Part shown: positions 53,812 through 60,941 of the stretch, in pieces
Position numbering within the stretch: the first letter of the stretch is position 1
How the letters are laid out: each line of letters begins with the position of its first letter
Origin: Sphingomonas sp.
GTDB lineage: Bacteria; Pseudomonadota; Alphaproteobacteria; Sphingomonadales; Sphingomonadaceae
Length of the DNA: 60,941 nucleotides
Direction of reading: 5' to 3'
Assembly: GCA_002707985.1 (NCBI GenBank)
Contig: PAOI01000058.1
Coordinates: forward strand, 1 to 60,941
Translations under genes and position numbers: made by a program
Notes under the pieces: generated by a model
The model's database searches: none
The model's input: only the letters and a program-made list of their open reading frames with translations
What the model was told of the DNA's origin: nothing

Positions 53812-54537
53812 ATGAAATCGTCTATGCGAAACGGCCTTGATTCGGTGCAGACGCGCCGGGCAATGCTTCGATCGGCTCTGGTTGTAGCGGGCGGCGCTGC
53901 CGTTTCAGCATGCGCATCGCGAACACCCACCCTCGCCAGCGCACCGATGATTCCCGTACCCGAACCCCTGCCCCCCGCACCGATGGTGCCTGCCGTAGTC
54001 GCACAGCGGCCCGAGGCACCCGCAGGGGTGCGCCAGGATCTGTTCGAACGCGCGATAGCGGCGCTCGACCGCCATTCGATGCGGATCCCCAATCACGACA
54101 AGATGGCGATCATCGATTTCGACAATCATTCGGCAACGCCGCGCTTTCACGTCATCACGCTGGGCGACGGTCAGGTAACGTCATATCTGGTGTCGCACGG
54201 CAGCGGATCGGACCCCGAACATACCGGATGGCTGCAGCATTTCTCCAATGTTCCGGGATCGAACGCGACCAGCGAAGGCGCCTATGTCGCATCCGAATAT
54301 TATGTCGGCCAGCATGATCTGTCGCAGCGGCTCGATGGGCTGGACCATACCAACAACAATGCGCGCGACCGTGCGATCGTGGTGCACGGCGCGTGGTACG
54401 CCAATAGCGACATGATCGACAAATGGGGCAAGCTGGGCCGCAGCCAGGGCTGTTTCGCGGTCGGCGAGAATGTGTTGCCGGTCGTGTTCGATCAGCTTGG
54501 CCAGGGCCGGATGATCTACGCATCGAAGGTCGCCTGA
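53812..54537 (+). CDS. Murein L,D-transpeptidase catalytic-domain protein (YkuD_2 type)
   Basis: A 241-residue protein. The N-terminus has a twin-arginine-like signal (QTRRAMLRSALVVAGG) ending at a lipobox-like SACAS, so it may be an exported lipoprotein. A Pro-rich linker precedes the catalytic domain (about 80-240), which has IIDFDNHSATPRFHVI near 103, His192 (IVVHGAWY) and nucleophile Cys214 (GRSQGCFAV). This variant differs from classical YkuD enzymes by RSQGC in place of SHGC. It is divergent from the first L,D-transpeptidase gene. Confidence 0.87.
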   Translation: MKSSMRNGLDSVQTRRAMLRSALVVAGGAAVSACASRTPTLASAPMIPVPEPLPPAPMVPAVVAQRPEAPAGVRQDLFERAIAALDRHSMRIPNHDKMAIIDFDNHSATPRFHVITLGDGQVTSYLVSHGSGSDPEHTGWLQHFSNVPGSNATSEGAYVASEYYVGQHDLSQRLDGLDHTNNNARDRAIVVHGAWYANSDMIDKWGKLGRSQGCFAVGENVLPVVFDQLGQGRMIYASKVA

Positions 54538-54555
54538 CGCCGCATCCCGCAAACC

Positions 54556-54582
54556 GGAAGGGCTGGCAGCGACTGCCCTTCC
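54556..54582 (+). terminator. Hairpin after the second L,D-transpeptidase gene
   Basis: GGAAGGGC pairs with GCCCTTCC around an 11-base loop, about 20 bases past the stop codon. It is followed by CCTCTATC rather than a T-run, so termination is uncertain. Confidence 0.45.
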
Positions 54583-54649
54583 CCTCTATCAGTTCCGGCA
54601 TGACATCAATGCCGAACCCGCGCCGCATGGCTGAACGAAGGGCCCGCTG

Positions 54650-56719
54650 ATGGCGCGCAAAGCGACCGGTGCGCATCCCTTTTATTCGCTGCACCGACAG
54701 GGAATGCTGCGCGTGGGCACCTGTACGCCGATCGCCACGGTCGGCGATCCTGCGGCAAATGCCACCGCAACGATCGAACTGGCGAAGCATGGCGAACAGG
54801 CGGGCGCAGACCTGCTCGTCTTTCCCGAACTCAACGTCACTTCCTATGCGATCGACGATCTGCATCTTCAGGATGCGCTGATCGACGCGACCGAAACGGC
54901 ACTGGCGGCCATTGTTGCGGCAAGCGCGAAGCTGAAGCCCGTGCTGCTGGTCGGTGCGGCGCTGCGCCGCAACGGGCGGCTGTATAATTGCGCGGTAGCG
55001 ATCGCGCGCGGTCGCGTGCTGGGCGTGATCCCCAAGCAATATCTGCCCAATTACCGCGAATATTATGAAAAGCGCTGGTTCGCGCCGGGCCTCGGCCTCA
55101 CCGGCCTGTCGATCGACGTTGCGGGACAGACTGCGCCGTTCGGCACCGATCTGATCTTCGCGGCGAGTGACTTGCCCGATTTCGTGTTCCACGCCGAAAT
55201 CTGCGAGGATTTCTGGGCGCCGACGCCGCCCTCCACCATCGCCGCGCTCGCCGGCGCGCTGGTGCTCTGCAACCTTTCGGCATCGAACATCACCATCGGC
55301 AAGAGCCGCGAACGGCAGATGCTGTGCGAATCCCAGTCGGCGCGCACGGTTTCAGCCTATCTCTATTCCGCCGCCGGGCCGGGCGAGAGCACGACCGATT
55401 TAGCGTGGGACGGCCAGGGCATGATCTATGAATTCGGCGAGAGCCTGATCCAGTCGGGCAGGTTCGATCTGGCGACCGAAATCGTCGTTGCCGATGTCGA
55501 TCTGGAACGGCTGCGGCTCGAGCGGATGCGCTTTCCGACGTTCAACGATGCCGCCGCCAATGCCGGCCATCCCGAAACGCGCTTTCGCCGGATCGCCTTC
55601 GCGCATCAGCCGGAATTCACCGATATCGGCCTGAAACGGTCGATCCGCCGCTTTCCTTTCGTTCCCGACGCGCCCGCGATGCTCGAAGAGGATTGTTACG
55701 AAGCCTTCAACATCCAGGTCGAGGGGCTTCGCAAGCGGATTGCCGCTACCGGCGCGAAGACGCTGGTGATCGGCGTATCGGGCGGGCTCGATTCAACCCA
55801 TGCGCTGATCGTCGCGGCCAAGGCGATGGACCGGCTGGAACGCCCGCGATCCGACATCCTGGCCTTCACCATGCCGGGCTTTGCCACCAGCGACGATACC
55901 AGGGCGAATGCATGGGCGCTGATGAACGCGCTCGGCGTCACCGGTGACGAAATCGACATCCGTCCCGCCGCGCGCCAGATGCTGACCGACATGGGACACC
56001 CCTTCGCGGACGGGGAGCCCCAATATGACGTGACGTTCGAAAATGTGCAGGCGGGGCTGCGCACCGATTATTTGTTCCGGCTGGCGAACCAGCGCGGCGG
56101 ATTCGTGATCGGCACGGGCGACCTTTCCGAAATGGCGCTCGGCTGGTGCACTTATGGCGTCGGCGACCAGATGAGCCATTATGCGGTCAACACCGGCGTG
56201 CCCAAGACGCTGATTCAGTATCTGATCCGCTGGACCGTGGAGAGCGGACAGTTCGACGCGGCGACCGGCGATGTGCTGACCGCGATCCTGGGCACCGAAA
56301 TTTCGCCCGAGCTGGTGCCCGCCGATGCCGACGGGAATATCCAGAGCACGCAGGACCGGATCGGGCCCTATGAGCTCCACGATTTCTTCCTCCATTATGT
56401 CGTGCGGCAGGGGCTCCGCCCGTCGAAGATCGCCTTTCTTGCCTGGCACGCCTGGCATGATGCGCAGGCGGGACACTGGCCGGTCGGATTCCCGCAGGAA
56501 GCGCGTAACCACTATGATCTGGCAACGATCGCGAAGTGGCTTGAGACGTTCCTCGACCGCTTCTTCCGCACCAGCCAGTTCAAACGCTCCGCCATACCCA
56601 ACGGCCCGAAAGTCTCTCCGGCAGGCGCGCTCAGCCCGCGGGGTGACTGGCGCGCGCCGTCGGATGGCACGGCGCGACCGTGGATTGACGAATTGAAAGC
56701 CGGTTTGCCCGAGGAGTGA
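54650..56719 (+). CDS. nadE: Glutamine-dependent NAD+ synthetase
   Basis: A 689-residue two-domain enzyme that makes NAD from nicotinic acid adenine dinucleotide. The N-terminal nitrilase-like glutaminase domain has the triad Glu60 (FPELNVTSY), Lys129 (IPKQYLPNYREYYE) and Cys185 (HAEICEDFW). The C-terminal synthetase has the ATP PP-loop VSGGLDS (about 377-383) and the family blocks GFATSDDTRANAWAL near 407 and GTGDLSEMALGWCTYG near 488. GAAGGG lies ten bases before the ATG. Ammonia travels between the two domains. Confidence 0.97.
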   Translation: MARKATGAHPFYSLHRQGMLRVGTCTPIATVGDPAANATATIELAKHGEQAGADLLVFPELNVTSYAIDDLHLQDALIDATETALAAIVAASAKLKPVLLVGAALRRNGRLYNCAVAIARGRVLGVIPKQYLPNYREYYEKRWFAPGLGLTGLSIDVAGQTAPFGTDLIFAASDLPDFVFHAEICEDFWAPTPPSTIAALAGALVLCNLSASNITIGKSRERQMLCESQSARTVSAYLYSAAGPGESTTDLAWDGQGMIYEFGESLIQSGRFDLATEIVVADVDLERLRLERMRFPTFNDAAANAGHPETRFRRIAFAHQPEFTDIGLKRSIRRFPFVPDAPAMLEEDCYEAFNIQVEGLRKRIAATGAKTLVIGVSGGLDSTHALIVAAKAMDRLERPRSDILAFTMPGFATSDDTRANAWALMNALGVTGDEIDIRPAARQMLTDMGHPFADGEPQYDVTFENVQAGLRTDYLFRLANQRGGFVIGTGDLSEMALGWCTYGVGDQMSHYAVNTGVPKTLIQYLIRWTVESGQFDAATGDVLTAILGTEISPELVPADADGNIQSTQDRIGPYELHDFFLHYVVRQGLRPSKIAFLAWHAWHDAQAGHWPVGFPQEARNHYDLATIAKWLETFLDRFFRTSQFKRSAIPNGPKVSPAGALSPRGDWRAPSDGTARPWIDELKAGLPEE

Positions 56720-56724
56720 GGGGA

Positions 56725-57210
56725 ATGCGTCAGCAGGTTCGAATTGCCGCCACGACTTTCGCGTTGCTTGCGTTGACCGTTCCCGCTCGGGCGGATTGGC
56801 CGCCGAGCCACTGGGGCATGACGGCGGCCGAGGTTGTCGCCGCCGTACCCGACGCAATCGAAGTTCGCCGGAAGCCGGGTGGCGGCCAGGATGTATGGGA
56901 TCACCACCGACTTGCCGTTGCGCCGATGGTGCTGGAAGGCGAAGCGGGTCAGGCGGAATATTATTTCCATCCGGATGACAAGAAACTGGGTCTCGTCCGG
57001 ATGGAACCAGACGACATCAGCCGATGCCCCGCCCTGCGCGACGCATTGGTAGCACGCTATGGCGACGGCACGCCGATGGAGGAGCGTTTCGGGCTTTCGG
57101 GCATGCGCTGGACCGACGCCGACAATGGCGACCGGATGCTTTTCGCGATGGTGTCACATAGTGACGGCACGACGATCCATTGTCACTTCATCGTCCAGGA
57201 ACCGGAATAG
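56725..57210 (+). CDS. Small secreted protein of unknown function
   Basis: A 161-residue protein with a signal peptide (about 1-24, ending PARA) and a compact mature part carrying two cysteines (RCPALRDALV and IHCHFIVQ). WGMTAAEVVAAVP near 33 and DISRCPALRDALVARYG near 92 recall small periplasmic proteins with helix-strand repeats, but I cannot name the family. GAGGAG lies nine bases before the ATG, and the gene begins five bases after the nadE stop, so the two are probably co-transcribed. It converges on the channel gene, with six bases between stops. Confidence 0.75.
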   Translation: MRQQVRIAATTFALLALTVPARADWPPSHWGMTAAEVVAAVPDAIEVRRKPGGGQDVWDHHRLAVAPMVLEGEAGQAEYYFHPDDKKLGLVRMEPDDISRCPALRDALVARYGDGTPMEERFGLSGMRWTDADNGDRMLFAMVSHSDGTTIHCHFIVQEPE

Positions 57211-57216
57211 CGCCCG

Positions 57217-58341
57217 CTATTCCTCCTTGCCGAGGACGCGCGTCAGTTCGTTCGACCAGTCGCGGCTCTCGATATGTTGCAGGATCGCGCGATTGACCGG
57301 TTCGCGCAGGGCGCTGCCCTGCGGCAAGGCGAAGCCGTAATCCTGTCGCCCGAAACTGCCGGGTACGAGCCGCAGCCTGTCACCCAGATCGCCACGAAGC
57401 AGATAGCGCAGCAACGGGCGATCATAGACAAAGGCGTCGATGTCACCATCCGCCACTGCCTGTAATCCGCTTTCGACATCGGGATAGCCGGCCAAGCCGA
57501 TTCCGCTTTCATGCAGCCATTCGTCCGCCGGCGATCCCCGGATCGAACCGACCGAGGCAGAAGCAAGATCGGATGGCCCCTGAATCGAACCGGCCAGCCG
57601 CCCTTCGGTGAGCGACGATGCGATCATGCCGGTAAAGGTCGAAATGATCAGGATCGCGCCGAACATCCAGACCAGCGCCACTGCCTTGCCCGCGGCAGTG
57701 CGTGGCGCCTTGTCGCCATAGCCGACCGTGGTCATCGTCACTGCAGCAAACCAGAAACCGGAAAAGATGCCTCGACGCGGGCTGCCGCCGAATTCGTCGG
57801 CGTTGGATTTACGCTCGGCAAGCCAGAAGAGAACGCCGACCACCGCGAGCAGGGCGCTGAGCGCCAGTATCGCCTGCACAAATCCCCAGCTGAAGAAATT
57901 GCGCAGGAGCAGCAGCCAGCTGGGCGGCGCCTTGTCGACCGCGATCCCGAAACCGGTGGTGTGATAGGGATGCGTGAAATCGACCTTTTCCTCGCGCCCC
58001 GGCGTGATGGTAAGTGCGCCCACGCTGGCGTCGAAATCGCCAGACGCGACGCCCTCTACCATTCCGGTGAGGTCGGTCTCGCGCAGTTGATAGGCAATGC
58101 CGTTTTCCTCCGCCACTTGCGACCAGAGGTCGATGGCAAGGCCGCTCCAGCTGCCATCGGGATTATGGATGACGAACGGAGGTGCCTCACGCGTCGCGAT
58201 CGTCAGCACATCGGCTTCGCTCCCGGCGGCGGGCGCGGCATTCTGAGCCTGCGCGGCGGGCGGCAGCAATAATGCGCATATCGGAATCAGGCGGCGGAAA
58301 AGGCGAACGAAGGCGAAGGCGGTTTCCGTCAATCCCGTCAT
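57217..58341 (-). CDS. Ligand-gated potassium channel of the prokaryotic glutamate-receptor type (GluR0-like)
   Basis: A 374-residue membrane protein with the ionotropic glutamate receptor plan. A signal peptide (about 1-33) precedes half of a periplasmic amino-acid-binding domain (S1, about 44-137, with the carboxylate-binding TITPGREEKVDF, Arg116). Then comes a two-helix channel: TM1 (about 152-174), a pore helix with the potassium filter TTVGYGD (204-210) and TM2 (about 217-241). The second half of the binding domain (S2, about 247-360) follows. Unlike animal receptors, it has the K-channel filter and no third helix. The ATG at 58341 starts a plausible signal; 58380 is an alternative. Confidence 0.93.
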   Translation of the reverse strand: MTGLTETAFAFVRLFRRLIPICALLLPPAAQAQNAAPAAGSEADVLTIATREAPPFVIHNPDGSWSGLAIDLWSQVAEENGIAYQLRETDLTGMVEGVASGDFDASVGALTITPGREEKVDFTHPYHTTGFGIAVDKAPPSWLLLLRNFFSWGFVQAILALSALLAVVGVLFWLAERKSNADEFGGSPRRGIFSGFWFAAVTMTTVGYGDKAPRTAAGKAVALVWMFGAILIISTFTGMIASSLTEGRLAGSIQGPSDLASASVGSIRGSPADEWLHESGIGLAGYPDVESGLQAVADGDIDAFVYDRPLLRYLLRGDLGDRLRLVPGSFGRQDYGFALPQGSALREPVNRAILQHIESRDWSNELTRVLGKEE

Positions 58342-58414
58342 GCGATGCGATACTCCGGCTGTTAAAAACGCCGGGTGCATAGCATATTTTCGATCGACAG
58401 GGTTTCCGCGCGAT

Positions 58415-60016
58415 TCAGCTATCTAACAGCGCAGTGATCCGCTGCAGCAATTGGCGGGTTTCGAACGGCTTGCGCAGGATCGAAAACCCCTTGCCGTCGA
58501 TCGCATCGAGCCGTTGCGAATCCGAAAATCCGGTGATGACAAGGATGGGCATGTCGGCGCCGGCCTGACGCACCCTTTCTGCCAAGTCTGCACCATTCAT
58601 GCCGGGCATCGCGAAATCGACGATCAGCAGGTCGGGCTGGCGCGCCGCGACCAACGCTGCACCGCCTTCGCCATCGGCGGACTGCTCGACGCATGCCCCG
58701 ACCGCCGCCAATGTTTCGGCGAGCGCGGTACGCACTTCCTTGTTGTCATCGACCAGCACGATCGTGCGACCGGACAAATCGAACACGGGTTCGTCGGCAC
58801 GCTCGCGCATGGTGGCACGCACGAGCACGGGTTTGGCGGCACGCAGATACAAAGTGATGCGGGTTCCCGCACCCGGTGCGCTGTCGATATCCAGGCCGCC
58901 GCCCGATTGCGTGACGACGCCATAGACCATCGCCAGCCCCATCCCAGTCCCCTCGCCGATTTCCTTGGTCGAGAAAAACGGCTCGATCGCGTGTTCGCGC
59001 GTTTCCGCGTCCATGCCGATGCCGGTATCGGCAACCCTGATCGCAACCCAGTCGCCCTTCGGCAGGCCCGGGGGCTGAAATTGCGGGAGCGCTTTGGCGG
59101 AGATGTGCATGACGCCGCCCTGAGGCATCGCATCGCGCGCGTTGAAGGCGAGGTTGAGCAGCGCCAGTTCAAGCTGCATCGGATCGGTTTCGACAACCAG
59201 CGCTGGGTCGATCGGCGCAATTTCGAGCTGCGAAATCGGGGAGACCGCACGTTCGATCAGCTCACGCACGCCAACCACCAGACCGCGCAGTTCCACCGGC
59301 GCGATTTCGAGCCGCTGCTTGCGCGAAAAGGCGAGCAGCTGGCTGGTCAGCGAACGGCCACGATCGACCGCGTCGAGCGCCGATCCCGCCCAGCGGATGA
59401 CGCGATCGATATCGTCAGGCTTGCGCGCGATCAGCTCCAGATTACCTGCCACCGCCTGCAGCAGATTGTTGAAATCATGCGCGATACCGCCGGTCAGCTG
59501 ACCGACTGCCTCCAGCTTCTGCAGCTGGAGCAGCGCAGCCTCGGCACGTTCGCGATTGCCGATTTCGGCGCGAAGTTCGGTGAGCGCCGCATCCCGTTCA
59601 GCCACCATCTCCTGCAGACGATCATTCGCCTCCTGCAGCTTGCCGGCGGCCGGCAAAGCGATCATGCGCGGCAGCATCCGCCACATCACATAAGCCGCCA
59701 CCACCGAGGCCAGCGCGGTGGCGACCTTGACCAGCGTTTCCACGCCATATGCAGGGTGCCACAAAGTAACGACGGCGATCGCGTGCGTAATCCCGCAGGC
59801 CAGAATGAACGCTGCAAAACACCAGAATGCCAGACCAAACTGCATATTTTCGCGGCGGCGAACGATCAGAACCAACGATAGGGCAATCGAACAAAATGCG
59901 AGTGCGATCAGCACGTCGGCTATGAACTGGGTAACCCACAAGTGGGGCTGCCAGAGCAGGCTGTCGCCTTTAGGCAATAGTCCGGCGCCAGCCAGACTGT
60001 TGAAAAAAACGGCCAT
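58415..60016 (-). CDS. Hybrid sensor histidine kinase with an ethylene-receptor-like membrane domain
   Basis: A 533-residue protein. The first 118 residues hold three membrane helices that align without gaps to the ethylene-binding domain of plant ETR1, at a constant offset of nine: Asp34, Ile44, Ile71, Cys74 and His78 match ETR1 Asp25, Ile35, Ile62, Cys65 and His69, while Phe41 and Ala45 replace Tyr32 and Pro36. A coiled coil (about 119-165), a HisKA-type domain (His180 in IAHDFNN), an ATPase domain (N box LLNLAFNARDAM) and a C-terminal receiver (Asp467 in LLIVDFAMPG) follow. The ATG at 60016 is chosen; a TTG at 60076 would add 20 polar residues. Confidence 0.9.
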   Translation of the reverse strand: MAVFFNSLAGAGLLPKGDSLLWQPHLWVTQFIADVLIALAFCSIALSLVLIVRRRENMQFGLAFWCFAAFILACGITHAIAVVTLWHPAYGVETLVKVATALASVVAAYVMWRMLPRMIALPAAGKLQEANDRLQEMVAERDAALTELRAEIGNRERAEAALLQLQKLEAVGQLTGGIAHDFNNLLQAVAGNLELIARKPDDIDRVIRWAGSALDAVDRGRSLTSQLLAFSRKQRLEIAPVELRGLVVGVRELIERAVSPISQLEIAPIDPALVVETDPMQLELALLNLAFNARDAMPQGGVMHISAKALPQFQPPGLPKGDWVAIRVADTGIGMDAETREHAIEPFFSTKEIGEGTGMGLAMVYGVVTQSGGGLDIDSAPGAGTRITLYLRAAKPVLVRATMRERADEPVFDLSGRTIVLVDDNKEVRTALAETLAAVGACVEQSADGEGGAALVAARQPDLLIVDFAMPGMNGADLAERVRQAGADMPILVITGFSDSQRLDAIDGKGFSILRKPFETRQLLQRITALLDS

Positions 60017-60110
60017 ACCGATCTCGAATCCTCTTCGGCCCCACCGGCCACCGCCCTTTAGCGTAACTTCCGCCAACCGGAAAACGCCAACTTCAGCGTA
60101 TTATTACCTA

Positions 60111-60941
60111 GGCTCAGGACTCATTGATTGAGCCAGAAGATGACGGTTGCAGCGATGCAGATGGCGGACATGAAGGTGTGGGCACAGCGATCATAGCGCG
60201 TGTGGATGCGGCGCCAGTCCTTGAGTTTTCCGAACATGTTCTCGATCCGGTGGCGTTTTCGGTAGAGCATGGTGTCGTGGGGGATCGGGACCTTGCGGTT
60301 GGCCTTTGACGGGATGCAGGCGGCAATGTCGCGTGCTGCGAGGGCGGCCCGGAACCAGTCGGCGTCATAGCCCCGATCGGCCAACAGCGCTTTTGCCCTG
60401 GGCAAGGCATCGATCATCAGCGCCGCGCCCTTATAGTCGCTCATCTGCCCTTCGCTGAGCAGCATGACCAGTGGGCGGCCCTTGCCGTCGCAGATGGCGT
60501 GAAGCTTGGAGTTCAGGCCGCCTTTGGTGCGCCCGATACGTCGGGGAACAGCCCCTTTTTGAGCAGACTGGCTGCCGTGCGGTGCGCCTTGAGATGGGTG
60601 GCATCGATCATCAACTGATCCGGCTTGCCACCCTCGGCCGACAGTGCCGCGAAAATCCTGTTGAACACGCCCATACGGCTCCAGCGGATGAACCGGTTGT
60701 AGATCGTCTTCGGCGGCCCGTACTCAGCAGGCGCATCGCGCCACCGCAGACCATTGCGGATCACGAAGATAATGCCGCTGATTATCCGGCGGTCATCGAC
60801 CCGGGGAACCCCGTGCGACAGTGGGAAATGCGGCTCGATCCGGCGCATCTGCGCCTCGGACAACCAAATCAAATCACTCATGGCAGCGCCTCCTCGCGCC
60901 ACCAGTGAATCAAGCGATCGGGCCATTCGCAAGCAATTTAA
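60111..60941 (-). mobile_element. IS5-family insertion sequence (IS427-like), right end cut by the window
   Basis: The element carries a frameshifted DDE transposase gene (60121-60881). Its left end lies near 60111, where GGCTCAGGACTCA begins. A sub-terminal inverted repeat GGCTCA (60111-60116) / TGAGCC (60129-60134) is seen. No matching inverted repeat was found before 60941, so the other end, and any target duplication, lie beyond the window. It lies about 95 bases upstream of the hybrid-kinase start codon. Confidence 0.82.
60121..60881 (-). CDS. IS5-family transposase, expressed by -1 frameshift
   Basis: Two overlapping frames together encode a 253-residue transposase. The first (60881 to about 60513) begins MSDLIWLSEAQMRRIEPHFP and contains DDRRIISGIIFVIRNGLRWR, typical of the IS5/IS427 N-terminal domain, with the first catalytic Asp in MIDATHLKAHRTA. 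The second carries RGYDADWF (second Asp) and RHRIENMFGKLKDWRRI (catalytic Glu). Their total length is one base short of a multiple of three, as a -1 slip requires. C-AAA-AAG-GGG at 60552-60561 is the likely slippery site. The product catalyses cut-and-paste or related transposition. Confidence 0.85.

Noticed and set aside
58451..59881. Long open frame (476 codons) antisense to the hybrid kinase
   Set aside because: Composition typical of a shadow frame; the kinase on the minus strand has full domain support.
60890..60941. Right terminal inverted repeat of the IS
   Set aside because: No sequence complementary to the left end GGCTCAGGACTCA occurs before the window ends.

Overview
The window is GC-rich chromosomal DNA from an alphaproteobacterium, most likely a Sphingomonadaceae member (Sphingomonas-like). 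This is inferred from the gene families, not from a database search: a large TonB-dependent receptor beside a beta-propeller phytase, a TonB-ExbB-ExbD-ExbD operon, TadE/TadG-type proteins, DUF4349-like lipoproteins, alphaproteobacterial gyrA and parC, and many GTG/TTG starts. It is mostly housekeeping and envelope DNA. There is no rRNA, CRISPR or prophage. The only mobile element is an IS5-type insertion sequence cut by the right edge.

Layout. 1-6.6 kb: the start of an ettA-like gene, an M28 peptidase, then a divergent TonB-receptor/phytase pair with a Pho-box-like direct repeat between them, flanked by two tiny acidic lipoproteins. 6.6-10.4 kb: tRNA-Pro(TGG), tRNA-Ile(CAT), and a polysaccharide-deacetylase-like gene coupled to a degenerate histidine kinase. 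10.5-17.1 kb: an Lrp regulator, a TPR protein, yaaA, an SDR and gyrA, which is preceded by an alternating purine-pyrimidine tract. 17.1-19.5 kb: a secreted protein and a cysteine-rich Sel1-repeat protein. 19.5-23.7 kb: a DUF952 gene, then a GbsR/MarR regulator, a fatty acid desaturase, two paralogous membrane proteins and trmFO; two palindromic operators mark the regulator and the desaturase. 23.7-29 kb: an EF-hand protein, a squalene/phytoene-synthase-like protein, an orphan TadG-TadE-TadE trio and dcd.

29-33 kb: tonB-exbB-exbD-exbD. 33-37 kb: folB, a GST, an acetyltransferase, DUF1285, a Nudix hydrolase and cca. 37-44 kb: a GGDEF-EAL protein, parC and three lipoproteins, two of them DUF4349-like paralogues. 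44-47 kb: purC, purS, purQ, a queuosine-precursor transporter and tRNA-Arg(TCT). 47-53 kb: an aminotransferase, a TonB-like protein and the methionine-salvage genes mtnB-mtnD-mtnC-mtnA. 53-61 kb: two divergent L,D-transpeptidases, glutamine-dependent NAD synthetase, a GluR0-type ligand-gated potassium channel, a hybrid kinase with a plant-ethylene-receptor-like sensor domain, and the IS.

The genes fit together in several ways. The TonB complex would energise the receptor that probably feeds the phytase locus. The regulator, desaturase and small membrane proteins look like one self-regulated membrane-lipid operon. A family of about 90-115 bp dispersed palindromic repeats (four copies) sits in intergenic DNA, including inside the pur and mtn gene runs. 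The most promising leads are the ethylene-receptor-like kinase, the GluR0-like channel, the GbsR-desaturase regulon, the Pho-box at the phytase locus, and the 46-bp exact duplication in two tandem paralogues.
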